Below are positions 27,401 through 35,292 of a stretch of 64,000 nucleotides of DNA, piece by piece. The position numbers and the translations under genes are program-made. The stretch's first letter is position 1. Each line of letters opens with the position of its first letter. The stretch covers positions 17,429,009-17,493,008 of the forward strand of contig CM037838.1 of assembly GCA_021234535.1 (NCBI GenBank). Reading direction: 5' to 3'. This DNA is from Stichopus chloronotus. Lineage: Eukaryota; Echinodermata; Holothuroidea; Aspidochirotida; Stichopodidae. The notes under the pieces are model-generated. The model was given only the letters and a program-made list of their open reading frames with translations. It ran no database searches and was not told the origin of the DNA.

Positions 27401-30400
27401 ACGTTTTTTGGCAGGAAAAGGAATTAAGTAATGCAAATGATCGATTATGACGTGCTTCTTAGAACTATTACAAAACGCCCAGAGTTGCGGCTCGCTAATC
27501 TGAGAATTTAAGGAAATGAAAGAGATTACTTTGACGCACACACTATCTGCATGGGAATATGTAATTTGATGTGCATTCGGGTCTGCTACATTTACACAGC
27601 ACATCCACGTTATTTACACATCCATGGCCGAGTGTGCTGCGCCTAACTACGTGTACTTATTGTTGTATAGATATGGTCATTCTACCCCACCGTACGCAAA
27701 AGGTCGTACAAAGTTCAGTCTTCCGGTATTTACCCAGATTTATTTAACCTTTTCTTTATTTCCCTCTGACAGTCAGATTAGACAATACAATACATTATAG
27801 AAATAGTAAACTTAGACCCCGGTTCTCAGAAAGGTTGCGCAATCCTTTCGTGATTGGTAGATCACGGATGGCAACCGCCTCATTCTATTACGTAGGTCAA
27901 CCATTTGACCTGTGATTGGTCAGTGTCAGCATCTATCCCGTGATCCTTAGCAGTTCGACGTGGGTTAATCTATCGACCTCGCCACGCCGTTGACACTGGC
28001 TCTCTGGACATCAAACCGTATACACCGTCTGTCTCTTGTACACTATGTAGGCCTCCGTCATCTCATCTCTCTGTTACTCTTCCTTCCTTTCATCGTCAAT
28101 TTGAATTCTTGTTAATCTATGTGCCGGTCGGATCAAGAATAAATGGAACTCTAACTTAATCGCTGCATCTGTCTCTATTCTGACGTCTTTTTCGTTCTGT
28201 GTCAACAATCCGTCGCTGGGGCAGTCACTCCAAGACTGGGACCCCCTAAAACCCCCCCATTTTCTACATTATGTTCTGTGTATATTGTAAATCGCTGGGT
28301 GTTCGGTCAAATTCTCCATCGAATATAACACACACGTGTAAAACAGTGAATGATTATATACAACGATAGGGATAAGATGCCACCCTGTGGATTGCCCCCT
28401 TGTTAGAAGTTTTAATCAATGAGATGGGCTGAAGTATATACTAGAAGCTCCCTGTTGTGGTGAGAAGTGATAATTCGACAGTTTTTAATATTATTATGCT
28501 TTTAATAACAATATCATTGCAACTGCCCGTTGTGTGCTTGAAATGAAAGTATACTGGTTGTGTATCTATATTTGCTTCTCATTTTATTTAACTTCTATTC
28601 TGCTAGGTTTTTTTTTTCTTATTGTAACGTTTTCCGTGTAACAATTTGTTTTTTATCATAGAGAGGTTATACTTGTGTATGCATCCATTACATGATGGCT
28701 GACTGAAAGGTAGCACCTTGCTGTTGTTGTTATTTCTGTAGTTGCTATGAAGAATTCAGGGGAGAATTTTGCGAAGTAGGCCTACCACCTGAAGTTACAA
28801 CACCAGTACTGACAACAACAAGCCGACCAGAAAGTAAGGAGAAACTGAACAATATAGCAAATATCTCTATAATCACACTATTTCTAGATTCGACTTTATA
28901 TTCTTTCCACAAATAATGGCTTTGATATGTTTAGTATTCAAAACAACCATCTGGGAATAACTTGGGACAGCAAAGAATACAAGCATAGCAACAAATCATC
29001 CCGCTCTCTCCGCCTGTTCATCCCCCCCCCCCCCCCCCCGTGAGTTCCGGTGGATTTGATGTTTCACAATTGGGACTGAAGCATACAGAATTAGAGACCA
29101 ACACCTGTATTAGATATTTTGGGGACAAATGGATTTTAGACAGACAGTATGAAGTTACTATGGCAACAAGTCATGTGCCCTCCTAGTCACATGAAATAAA
29201 TGCGTGGAAGAAATGCTTCTTTAGAAGAAAAATGATTAATTTCTTCGTTTGATCAATTTGATTTCTTCCCCTCCCCCCCCCCCACACATATATTTGTCCC
29301 TTTCTTTTGTGCCCATGTAGGTGTCTCAGTCCTTGTCATCATCTTCAGTGCCTTGGGAGGATTCCTTTTCATTCTCCTTTTGGTCCTTATCATCATCTAT
29401 TGCTACCGGAAAAAACATCATCGGCCCAGGTCGAGCAGTATCAGCTCAGACGGCTATGCTCAGCCTGATTTCTCCTATTGGACAGTTACACAGGACATAC
29501 AGGGTGGTAGGAGTGAGCAAGTGGACGAGAGGAAGGGTGTCCACGACATACCGTTGACAAATATGGCATATGAAAACAACCTCCCCGGGTACAGCAGAAG
29601 CATACATCGCAACGAATTCGAAAAAGCAGAACACATAGCAGAAGTCCAGAGATTACCACCTGTATCTGTGAGTATGATGAAATACCTGAAATTTTGGACG
29701 AGGTGAAGGAGGGAGGGGCGTTTTATGGTCATTCCTTGTGTATTGAATGGACTAAAACGGAACGATTGCAAGTTAGATGAAAAGTATGCTGATGAAATGT
29801 GGTTACACTTAAAAATGTAAAAAAAAATAGGAATTTAAGACACTTATGCTACGTGATGAAATATACGCAATGTTAAGATATCACTTAGGCCTTTTGTCGT
29901 TAATCTTGATACCATTTCAGGTGATACATATATATCAGTCAATATTTATTGATTATTATCTATAGATTATGAAAATGTAATGTATAGATGATTCATCTAC
30001 ACCTTTTCTATAAGTTAATACTAACATCAATCAGGCATATCGCTACTTTTATATTTATTGTGGTTAAGTCCTACAGATACAAACTATTTCACACCGATAC
30101 TTATGTTTTATTGGGTACCGTACATTCGTAGCGAACATACGAAAAAAAAACACCTTCACTTCGGCTTTACTGTACCCATTTTGATGTCGATGATAATTGT
30201 ATGTAAGTGTGCGTGTGTAAATGTATACGTGTCTATGTTTGCAACGCCGTGTACGTTGTAAACACAATATTTCAAGAAGGGACGCTTGGTGGGACCGCAT
30301 TGGTTTTGGTGGATATCAAAGGTAATTCGAGGTCAAAAGGGGTGTAAGTAGTAGAACGCTGCTAATCAAGATACCTCTTCTAAAGGGAATCTCCGACGGA

Positions 30401-31516
30401 TAATCTGATATTTAGTGTGTGCGTCAATTATAAGTACAAGAAACCCTTTTGTTTGTGGAGGTCATGGGTCATATGTGGTAACCACCGGTCGAATATTACA
30501 AAAAGTATTGATACAATATACCAAGATGGAAAGCTTGAACAGATCTCAAGTTTCATAAATGGGTGAGCCATGTATATTACATGCAAAGATCCTGTGCAGT
30601 TTTTAGTAGAATTAATCAAGAGTCATTTCGAATCAATGTCACATAGTGGAAACCTTTTCAGCGTGCATGATATCTCCATACAGTGAGGGAAACTTCAGCA
30701 GACCTTATCTTTAGCATCTATTTGTGTCGTAATAAGTGCAACAAACCCTTTTTGTTTTGGTGGAGGTCAAATATCATTTCGGGTCAAGGGGGATCAAGAA
30801 GTAAAAAGCTTGTAAACACATCATCCCAGAAAGGGAAACGCAGGCAGATGTCATCATATTTATTATGTATTTGTACCCTATTGAGTAAAAACAAAAATGA
30901 CATAAACAAAGGGTTAAACAGTGAAAACCTTTCCCATCACAATATCTTAGGAAGGGAAGCTTAGACAGATCTAATACTGTATTTGGTAAGTATATTGACC
31001 ACATTAAGTGCAATATTCGCATTGTTTTTGGCGGAGGTCAAACTGATTGTGAATCAACAAGGGTCAAGTAGTGAAATCATTGTAGACAAATTATCTCAAG
31101 AGGGGAAGTTTGAAGAGATTTGATATTGGATAGAACCCCACAGTAAAACCACATTGAATACAAGACCCTGACTACTTTTGTGAAGGCCAATGGTCATTCT
31201 GGGATCCACAGAGGTCAAACAGAAAACCTTGTAATTGCGATACCTCGAGAAAGAAAACTTGGTCATATGATCTGATATTTAACATGAAGGTGTGCAATAA
31301 TATATATCAGTTGTTACATCTCTATTGATGACAATGTTTAGGCTGTATAATAACTGCTTAAAATTACTTCATCGATGCACAATGGAGTTGTTCGTTCTGT
31401 TTTCCGTATTTGACATGTATGTTACCTTAATGTTATAGGATCAAATTGAAGAAATGAAACGTCAGTTTGCTGGACCCTCTGACTACTACGAGGCGGTGTA
31501 CACAGAGGTAGATTAG
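292..31516 (+). CDS. Multi-EGF, two-SEA, single-pass membrane protein (5' partial, 30 coding exons)
   Basis: Spliced gene reconstructed by hand. Joined exons give about 1,463 residues after discounting one extra base in exon 5, and the total is then an exact multiple of three. Order: 22 EGF-like modules, SEA, EGF, EGF, SEA, EGF, a Thr-rich stalk, one transmembrane helix and a cytoplasmic tail of about 110 residues. Most EGF modules start with D-[IV]-[DN]-E-C and carry the C-x-[DN]-x4-[FY]-x-C-x-C Asp/Asn beta-hydroxylation signature, so they are the calcium-binding type. Nearly all EGF exons are phase 1-1, which allows module duplication. No signal peptide or start is present, so the gene begins upstream of the window. 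Known families with EGF plus SEA modules next to a membrane span include membrane mucins and some EGF receptors; fibrillin/fibropellin-like proteins share the EGF arrays. I infer an extracellular adhesion or signalling role. Orthology is not established. Confidence 0.9.
926..1048 (+). CDS. EGF/SEA gene exon 2: cbEGF 2
   Basis: 123 bp, phase 1-1, flanked by TTGTAG and GTGAAC. Six cysteines, starts DIDEC, hydroxylation motif [12 protein letters not shown], ends with the usual GYRGDGETC. No ATG, so it is not visible as an ATG-initiated ORF. Confidence 0.9.
1429..1551 (+). CDS. EGF/SEA gene exon 3: cbEGF 3
   Basis: 123 bp, phase 1-1, between TTTCAG and GTAATT. Starts DINEC; motif [12 protein letters not shown]; six cysteines. 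The split codon at the junction to exon 4 gives Asn instead of Asp (NIDEC), still a calcium-binding-type start. Confidence 0.9.
2274..2525 (+). CDS. EGF/SEA gene exon 4: cbEGF 4 and 5 fused in one exon
   Basis: 252 bp, phase 1-1, between TTTCAG and GTAGAT. Encodes two consecutive six-cysteine cbEGF modules (motifs [12 protein letters not shown] and [12 protein letters not shown]), with DINEC starting the second. One of two exons in the array that carry two modules, consistent with loss of an intron. Confidence 0.92.
2727..2850 (+). CDS. EGF/SEA gene exon 5: cbEGF 6, interrupted by one extra base
   Basis: 124 bp between ATTCAG and GTATGA; every other single-module exon here is a multiple of three. 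The frame is open through DIDEC...HAD and then reaches TAA at 2783-2785. Discounting one of the two C bases at 2776-2777 restores the normal six-cysteine module with the motif [12 protein letters not shown] and the phase 1-1 exon. Either a sequencing/assembly insertion or a real disabling mutation. Confidence 0.85.
3493..3615 (+). CDS. EGF/SEA gene exon 6: cbEGF 7
   Basis: 123 bp, phase 1-1, between GTCAG and GTATGT. Starts DINEC; motif [12 protein letters not shown]; six cysteines; two N-x-[ST] sites around NATC. Confidence 0.9.
4092..4229 (+). CDS. EGF/SEA gene exon 7: cbEGF 8
   Basis: 138 bp, phase 1-1, between CTACAG and GTGAGT. Starts DENEC; motif [12 protein letters not shown]; six cysteines; the last loop is enlarged ([11 protein letters not shown]). 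Confidence 0.9.
4681..4806 (+). CDS. EGF/SEA gene exon 8: cbEGF 9
   Basis: 126 bp, phase 1-1, between TCCACAG and GTATAA. Starts DIDEC; motif [12 protein letters not shown]; six cysteines; hydrophobic final loop ([10 protein letters not shown]). Confidence 0.88.
4807..6012. other. Intron of about 1.2 kb
   Basis: AT-rich intron between exons 8 and 9. I found no EGF-like exon, repeat or RNA gene in it. Confidence 0.7.
6013..6150 (+). CDS. EGF/SEA gene exon 9: EGF 10
   Basis: 138 bp, phase 1-1, between TTACAG and GTAAGC. Starts DIDEC and has six cysteines, but the loop between Cys4 and Cys5 has an insertion ([18 protein letters not shown]), so the strict hydroxylation spacing is lost. Confidence 0.88.
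6753..6878 (+). CDS. EGF/SEA gene exon 10: non-calcium-binding EGF 11
   Basis: 126 bp, phase 1-1, between TCCACAG and GTATAA. Six cysteines with short spacing ([12 protein letters not shown]...QCTC), but no D-x-[DN]-E-C start and no hydroxylation motif. It is the only clearly non-calcium-binding EGF in the first array. Confidence 0.82.
7162..7311 (+). CDS. EGF/SEA gene exon 11: cbEGF 12
   Basis: 150 bp, phase 1-1, between TTGCAG and GTAATG. Starts DIDEC; motif [12 protein letters not shown]; six cysteines, with an enlarged Cys2-Cys3 loop. Confidence 0.88.
7894..8022 (+). CDS. EGF/SEA gene exon 12: cbEGF 13
   Basis: 129 bp, phase 1-1, between ATCTAG and GTAAGT. Starts DENEC; motif [12 protein letters not shown]; six cysteines. 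Confidence 0.9.
8023..9464. other. Intron of about 1.4 kb with a G15 run
   Basis: No exon recognised. It contains a T-run followed by a run of 15 G at 8831-8845. Confidence 0.7.
9465..9584 (+). CDS. EGF/SEA gene exon 13: cbEGF 14
   Basis: 120 bp, phase 1-1, between GGTAG and GTAAGT. Starts DIDEC; motif [12 protein letters not shown]; six cysteines. Confidence 0.9.
10375..10500 (+). CDS. EGF/SEA gene exon 14: cbEGF 15
   Basis: 126 bp, phase 1-1, between TTCCAG and GTGACG. Starts DINEC; motif [12 protein letters not shown]; six cysteines. Confidence 0.9.
11485..11604 (+). CDS. EGF/SEA gene exon 15: cbEGF 16
   Basis: 120 bp, phase 1-1, between TCACAG and GTGAGA. Starts DVDEC; motif [12 protein letters not shown]; six cysteines. 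Confidence 0.91.
12055..12174 (+). CDS. EGF/SEA gene exon 16: cbEGF 17
   Basis: 120 bp, phase 1-1, between CCCCAG and GTGAGT. Starts DIDEC; motif [12 protein letters not shown]; six cysteines. Confidence 0.91.
12175..13539. other. Intron of about 1.4 kb
   Basis: AT-rich intron. I see no exon or clear repeat in it. Confidence 0.7.
13540..13785 (+). CDS. EGF/SEA gene exon 17: cbEGF 18 and 19 fused in one exon
   Basis: 246 bp, phase 1-1, between TATGTAG and GTAAAT. Two six-cysteine modules (motifs [12 protein letters not shown] and [12 protein letters not shown]), each starting DIDEC. Second two-module exon of the array. Confidence 0.92.
14342..14476 (+). CDS. EGF/SEA gene exon 18: cbEGF 20
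   Basis: 135 bp, phase 1-1, between TCGCAG and GTTAGT (less common donor). Starts DVNEC; motif [12 protein letters not shown]; six cysteines; the junction codon to exon 19 reads Asn (NIDEC). Confidence 0.89.
14696..14824 (+). CDS. EGF/SEA gene exon 19: cbEGF 21
   Basis: 129 bp, phase 1-1, between AATAG and GTAATT. Motif [12 protein letters not shown]; six cysteines. Confidence 0.9.
15490..15609 (+). CDS. EGF/SEA gene exon 20: cbEGF 22
   Basis: 120 bp, phase 1-1, between TGAAAG (weak polypyrimidine tract) and GTAAGA. Starts DINEC; motif [12 protein letters not shown]; six cysteines. Last module before the first SEA domain. Confidence 0.88.
   Translation: MSTSVTTSHVKEKTLVALIQLGTILASVAWVIKNKVEHV
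15982..16097 (+). CDS. EGF/SEA gene exon 21: SEA domain 1, first half
   Basis: 116 bp, phase 1 to 0, between TTTCAG and GTAAGA. Encodes the N-terminal strand region ([16 protein letters not shown]). It has the same phase pattern as exon 25, the first half of the second SEA domain, which supports the assignment. Confidence 0.8.
16262..16643. repeat. TCA/CAT trinucleotide microsatellite and GA run in the SEA 1 intron
   Basis: Imperfect CAT/TCA repeats fill most of this stretch, followed by a short GA run at 16,629-16,643. On the minus strand it reads as acidic (Asp-rich) low-complexity sequence; I treat that as a repeat artefact. Confidence 0.9.
16689..16926 (+). CDS. EGF/SEA gene exon 22: SEA domain 1, second half
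   Basis: 238 bp, phase 0 to 1, between TTTTAG and GTGAGC. Continues the SEA fold (helix [13 protein letters not shown], then the strand [11 protein letters not shown]). The Gly-Ser autoproteolysis site expected before the last strand is not present. A linker of about 40 residues follows before the next EGF. Confidence 0.8.
17304..17432 (+). CDS. EGF/SEA gene exon 23: EGF 23 between the SEA domains
   Basis: 129 bp, phase 1-1, between CATAG and GTACAA. Six cysteines (start VADPC, then CQPNSIC and ECLC), without the calcium-binding start or hydroxylation motif. Confidence 0.85.
18530..19700. repeat. Tandem repeat, about eight ~157-bp units, ending in a CA microsatellite
   Basis: The anchor CTCAAGATATGCTGGAAA, with small changes, recurs near 18,554, 18,714, 18,870, 19,027, 19,187, 19,345, 19,483 and (diverged) 19,646. 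Each is followed by GGCAAAATTGGCTTTTTT and AAATCAGCAAATTTCAC, and most by a GTTCTCAGGTAAGTACTTAC box. The last unit runs into GGACAGGTCCGGACG and CACACA. Repeat units grading into a microsatellite suggest a mobile-element-derived satellite. Confidence 0.88.
20268..20999. repeat. Fold-back element with long terminal inverted repeats
   Basis: The left arm (about 20,268-20,428) and right arm (about 20,773-20,999) are inverted copies, sharing ACAATGACA, TTTTATTGCATAAAAC and TTGTGAAAGAAAAC. Inside each arm is a ~35-bp unit containing the small palindrome GTTGAGACTTTTCAAC: about two copies on the left, four on the right. A second inverted pair lies within the loop (20,429-20,448 and 20,632-20,651). 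No transposase seen; a non-autonomous fold-back or MITE-like element is likely. Confidence 0.82.
22175..22297 (+). CDS. EGF/SEA gene exon 24: cbEGF 24
   Basis: 123 bp, phase 1-1, between TTTCAG and GTAAGT. Starts DKNEC; motif [12 protein letters not shown]; six cysteines. Confidence 0.88.
22298..23567. other. Intron of about 1.3 kb
   Basis: Contains a G-rich run at 22,365-22,390 and otherwise nothing I can name. Confidence 0.7.
23568..23695 (+). CDS. EGF/SEA gene exon 25: SEA domain 2, first half
   Basis: 128 bp, phase 1 to 0, between ATCAG and GTGAGA. Encodes the first strand and helix ([18 protein letters not shown]...NDTMCSV). Phases match exon 21. Confidence 0.82.
23874..24114 (+). CDS. 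EGF/SEA gene exon 26: SEA domain 2, second half
   Basis: 241 bp, phase 0 to 1, between TCTTAG and GTAAGT. Encodes [18 protein letters not shown], the typical SEA stretch in which Gly-Ser sits before the last strand, then an acidic linker of about 45 residues. Confidence 0.86.
24115..25731. other. Intron of about 1.6 kb
   Basis: GTGATG-type degenerate repeats lie at about 24,150-24,610, followed by a G9 or longer run near 24,647. No exon recognised. Confidence 0.65.
25732..25816 (+). CDS. EGF/SEA gene exon 27: first half of EGF 25
   Basis: 85 bp, phase 1 to 2, between TCTCCAG and GTGAGT. Gives [18 protein letters not shown] and the start of a CxC pair that is completed in exon 28. The frame is forced by both neighbours. 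Confidence 0.78.
26411..26423 (+). promoter_or_regulatory. Perfect DR1 nuclear-receptor-type site
   Basis: AGGTCAAAGGTCA, the consensus direct repeat with one-base spacing bound by RXR heterodimers and HNF4-type receptors. A second perfect copy lies at 26,534-26,546. Both sit in a tandem repeat, so function is uncertain. Confidence 0.4.
26534..26546 (+). promoter_or_regulatory. Second perfect DR1 site
   Basis: AGGTCAAAGGTCA again, 123 bp after the first, followed by further GTCAAAGGTTA. Same caution: repeat-embedded. Confidence 0.4.
28742..28833 (+). CDS. EGF/SEA gene exon 28: second half of EGF 25 and Thr-rich stalk
   Basis: 92 bp, phase 2 to 1, between CTGTAG and GTAAGG. Completes the EGF ([10 protein letters not shown]) and adds a short Thr/Pro stalk ([16 protein letters not shown]), a likely O-glycosylated juxtamembrane spacer. 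Confidence 0.85.
29321..29667 (+). CDS. EGF/SEA gene exon 29: transmembrane helix and cytoplasmic tail
   Basis: 347 bp, phase 1 to 0, between ATGTAG and GTGAGT. Begins with a ~26-residue hydrophobic helix ([20 protein letters not shown] and on), then the stop-transfer cluster YRKKHHRPR, so the C-terminus is cytoplasmic. The tail has tyrosines in GYAQP (YxxP), SYWTV, AYENN (YxN) and GYSR contexts. Confidence 0.9.
29668..31438. other. Intron of about 1.8 kb with degenerate AGGTCA-type repeat
   Basis: About 30,250-31,290 is a diverged array of ~150-bp units; the rest has no recognisable feature. Confidence 0.7.
30250..31290. repeat. Degenerate ~150-bp tandem array with GGTGGAGGTCAA boxes
   Basis: About seven diverged units. 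Recurrent blocks are TGTAAACACAATAT..CAAGAA(A)GGGAA, ACAGATCT and CCTTTTGTTTTTGGTGGAGGTCA. Anchors lie near 30,258, 30,365, 30,510, 30,812, 30,930, 31,081 and 31,230. Confidence 0.75.
31439..31516 (+). CDS. EGF/SEA gene exon 30: C-terminal exon and stop
   Basis: 78 bp, phase 0, after TTATAG; ends in TAG at 31,514-31,516. Encodes [20 protein letters not shown] followed by YTEVD, with two overlapping YxxV motifs at the very C-terminus. Confidence 0.88.
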   Translation, partial: DQIEEMKRQFAGPSDYYEAVYTEVD

Positions 31517-33515
31517 AATCATGCCAGAACCAGAAAGAAAGTATGTATAGCTTATTCACTGATCTAATTGATATGAATGCGAAGTGTCCGACTTTTGGTG
31601 TCCACTTACTAGGCTAACTTAAAGCGGTTCGATCGAACAATGTTTAGTGATTCTTTCGAACAATGTTTAGTGAAACTTTCAGGTTGCTGTTTCAGGTTAC
31701 AGTTCTTGAAATGCAATGTCTTGAATATTTTCAGCAACTTGTCTTTCTCTTCATTTGATGAAAACATGGAACGAACCAGAGAATTACACGAGCAGTTAAC
31801 GAATTTTGTGCAGAAGGACACCAACTGCCATAAACTGTCTATAAGCAAACCACACAATATCCATGTATGCAAGTTTAATGGGTAGTGTGTTTAACTTGAT
31901 GCCATTACAGTAGAACGTTGAGCTTTTGTCAGTAATCTTATACCTTCGCATCACACCTTTTTTATCAACACCAATTATGACATGAATATTTATGTACTGT
32001 ACAAGGACATGACATGTATGTTTTTTTTTTTACTAATTCCTGGCTGCGTCAACTATACAGCGCAGTGTGTTGCTTTCACACGCGTGTATCAAAAACACGC
32101 TGCAGACCAAGGCTATGTGCATGAAAGTTTAAGATTCGACTGCGCTCTTTGCAACTTGTTAAAAACAAATGTGTTTTAATTCATGTCTCTATTCTTTGTT
32201 GTTTTAGCCGGCGGGTACAGCTGTAAGTCTACAACGAACCTGTGGTATATCCAAAGAGCTCAACGTGTCCATCTTAGAGTGCACTTAGTCAATCGCGACC
32301 AGAAAATCGACAGGCAACAAGATGAGGACAAATAGCTACTACCCGTCGAATAGCCAATCACCTAGTAGATAACCAATCGCTTGCAGTTTGCCAATGCCGT
32401 AGATGATGCTAGTTTTCTTACGTTCCTCTCGTAGTTTCCAAGTATTCCTGTCAAGTGTCAAGATGGCACCACATACAAACTTACTTAACAATCTTAAGGG
32501 GGGGGGGGGGGACCTGGGATGGGTACAACTTTAAAAATGACTCGAATTACTCCGTCACCAGGGCAGGTGCCGGGGCCTTCACATCAATTGGAAGATATAC
32601 TTCAAAAGCCTCTCAATCGACGAGGTTATGTATACAAAAGTCACTTGCCAGAACTTTCCTTTCGAGACTCTTCTCATAAGTACCTGTACGATAACATGAC
32701 ACTAAATAATAGAAGACTGTAAAATTCCAGTTCCTTCCAGAATCTACGTATTCGTGGAACGGCTGGTCGAAGTTACAAGCACGCACAGCATGCGGCAACA
32801 GTATACGTAAAGTTCTGCTGGAACTTTCGTATTTGCAATCGTTGGACCGCCAAGATGTTGCTTACTACGAAGTTAAATATTGGACATAAACCTACGTTCC
32901 TAAAAAAAATAATAAATAAATATCGGACATTACCCTAACGCGTTCCTAACGTTGAGAACAAACATTTTGTACATTTTATTTAGGCCTATACTTATTTTCT
33001 TCGTATCTGGAAAGTTGGGTCAATCACCGATTAAATCACCGATGAAAGTGCAATTTAAATTTTAGAGAGGTCAAACGCAGACTGCAGAAGATATTTTAAT
33101 ATTGGGTAGAATCCAAAAGAAGCAAACTTATCGAAGCTGAGAACAACAGAACAGCAAGAACGACAGCTTTGTCATTCCTGGTGATAGAAAAGGTTAATGT
33201 ACTTTTGGACAGAAAATATTTCTTGGTACATCAGACAGAAATCCATCCATTTCTCATTGTCACTGTTCTACCGATTTCCTTAACTCTCTTTTGTCTTTCT
33301 TTTGATTGTCGTTTACCTGTGTGTATTAATTTATTGATTTTTTTTCATTTTTTTTTTCTTGTTAAGGGATGGCAACGTTAAATACGCTTTCTGTGAGCTT
33401 CTTGTCGTCACTGTTCAATCCCTTATTTTGTATGTATATTCCATGTTTTCTTCTTTACTGTACTACGAAATGATAAAGAGAATTAGATAAAATGGAATAA
33501 AGTTTGAATGAATGA
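31517..33515 (+). other. Probable 3' UTR of the EGF/SEA gene, with one intron
   Basis: A donor GTATGT at 31,541 and an acceptor TTTTAG at 32,202-32,207 suggest a spliced 3' UTR. AATAAA at 33,496-33,501 is a plausible polyadenylation signal. The boundaries are inferred only from motifs. Confidence 0.4.
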
Positions 33516-34279
33516 ACGGATCAATGAATGTGTGAATATTGTTACGTAATCGTGTTAGCTGATGACAGATTGCAATATTCAAGCAGATGGATGATGGTCT
33601 TTGTGTGCCATATTTCTTTCTGAGTTATTCCTATCCCTCAGGCTTGTTGTTCTAGTCTGTAAAATGCGTGATGTATGACCTGTACATTTATAAGTTACAT
33701 TGTACGGATCGTAAAGATTAATTTAATTATGTAAAGTTTACATTATCAAACTTTATACAAGAGTGTATGTTATAAACGGGAAAAACTGCACTATTCATTA
33801 TTTTGGTATAAACATCATTTCGTATTGATGCAGCATTTTGCACACGAAATACGAGTAGAGAAATTACAACGCTTTGCTTTGCATATTTGGAAGCTACTTA
33901 CAGTTGCAAATAAACGTATTAACGTTACGATATAACTCCGCCTGTATTATGAATATTTACACCGAGAGGGAAATTCAAGGAGTTTCATATTTCATTCCTG
34001 TAGTTCTCCACACAGCATTAGTTTTCCTCACACATGTGTTCTGTTGTACAATGTTGGTGGCATGGCATATCGCTTACACTAAAATGAGAGTCCTTCCAAC
34101 CTCACCTCTCCTTGTTGTAGTGAGATTCAATTTGCTACAAACGCTCATAGTCGTAAGCCAATTTCATAACCATGGTCGAGTAAATAAACATCGATCTCTT
34201 AAAGTACTCCAAGTGTGTCAATCCAATGTCTAAGCTCTCTAGAACTGCTTTCCATGGGTTATTACGAGGGCGTGGTCAT

Positions 34280-34299
34280 TTGTGTGTGTGTGTGTGTGG

Positions 34300-34325
<26 letters not shown>
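34280..34325. repeat. GT dinucleotide microsatellite
   Basis: Nearly perfect GT repeat with one GGG interruption. Confidence 0.95.
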
Positions 34326-34330
<5 letters not shown>

Positions 34331-35269
34331 ATTGCAACGTACCGTAACTCTTTTTGTGTTTAATTTTATTTTTATTTTATGCAAATTATTGTTGTGTTTT
34401 TCTTTTCCTCTGTGTACATCAATTGCACATGTTCATCACCGGAGAGTTCACTGAATTTCATCGTTTCACGGACTGATTTTCACGAGATGTGTCTCTTTGC
34501 TCAATCTCATCCTCTCTCTTTAAACGCTGTTTTAACACGAATATATGGCCTTCGTCGAGCATTTAATCAGAGGTGTCCACAGGGTTACTGTGCCATGTAT
34601 ACCAGAAATTCACGCTACTGACATATCGATGGATATGTGTAACTGCTTATTTTAGCATGTTCGTCGTTGCTTTTGTGTGTGTGTTTTTCTTTTTTTTTTT
34701 CTTCTTTTATTTGTGTTTGAGTAATGTAGTTAGCGTCAAAAAGAATTCTACAAGCCGTCTGTATCCTCTGGTCAATAAAAGAGTGCATGACTATAGCGAA
34801 GTAATTCAAGAAGTTGAAAATCCATTGATGGCATCTCTGTCATTCTCTTAACTCTCAAGCCTTCTCTCATCATCAGTTGTTTTAACTTTAATGAGCCCCA
34901 GACCGTCCGTCGCATTGCCTGTTTCACAAGGCGTTGTCGTTTGGAACGTGTCATGTCGATTTTTTTTCTCTTATTTTATTTGTTTTTCATGCAAAATGTG
35001 CTTAGTACTTGAAGTAGGAATGTATCTGGCGGATTGTGACGATTCCCGTTTGCATAATTAGGCACCTAATGTCGATAATGCTGGTTCACTTGATGTACAA
35101 TATAATGCAAAATGAAAGCGCGGGCAAACCAGGGACGAGTTGGGAAGAGAATAAAAGATGCCCCGCCAATTTCTGGATGAGGGAGGGGACAACGAGATGA
35201 TGGTGATAATGATGATATGTCCCGATGTGCTTTACAAAAGAAGATCAACCGTGTTTAGAAAAAAAAAAT

Positions 35270-35292
35270 TCTCTCTCTCTCTCTCTCTCTCT
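35270..35292. repeat. CT dinucleotide microsatellite
   Basis: Perfect CT run after an A-rich stretch. Confidence 0.95.

Larger units (their letters stand above)
25817..28741. other. Intron of about 2.9 kb with AGGTCA-rich tandem repeat
   Basis: Holds three ~272-bp units at about 26,230-26,990 and an AT-rich TATA run at 27,265-27,310. No additional exon found. Confidence 0.7.

Noticed and set aside
33874..34233. 119-residue plus-strand ORF with hydrophobic segments
   Set aside because: No family match, no splice or promoter context, lies just past the polyadenylation signal of the EGF/SEA gene.
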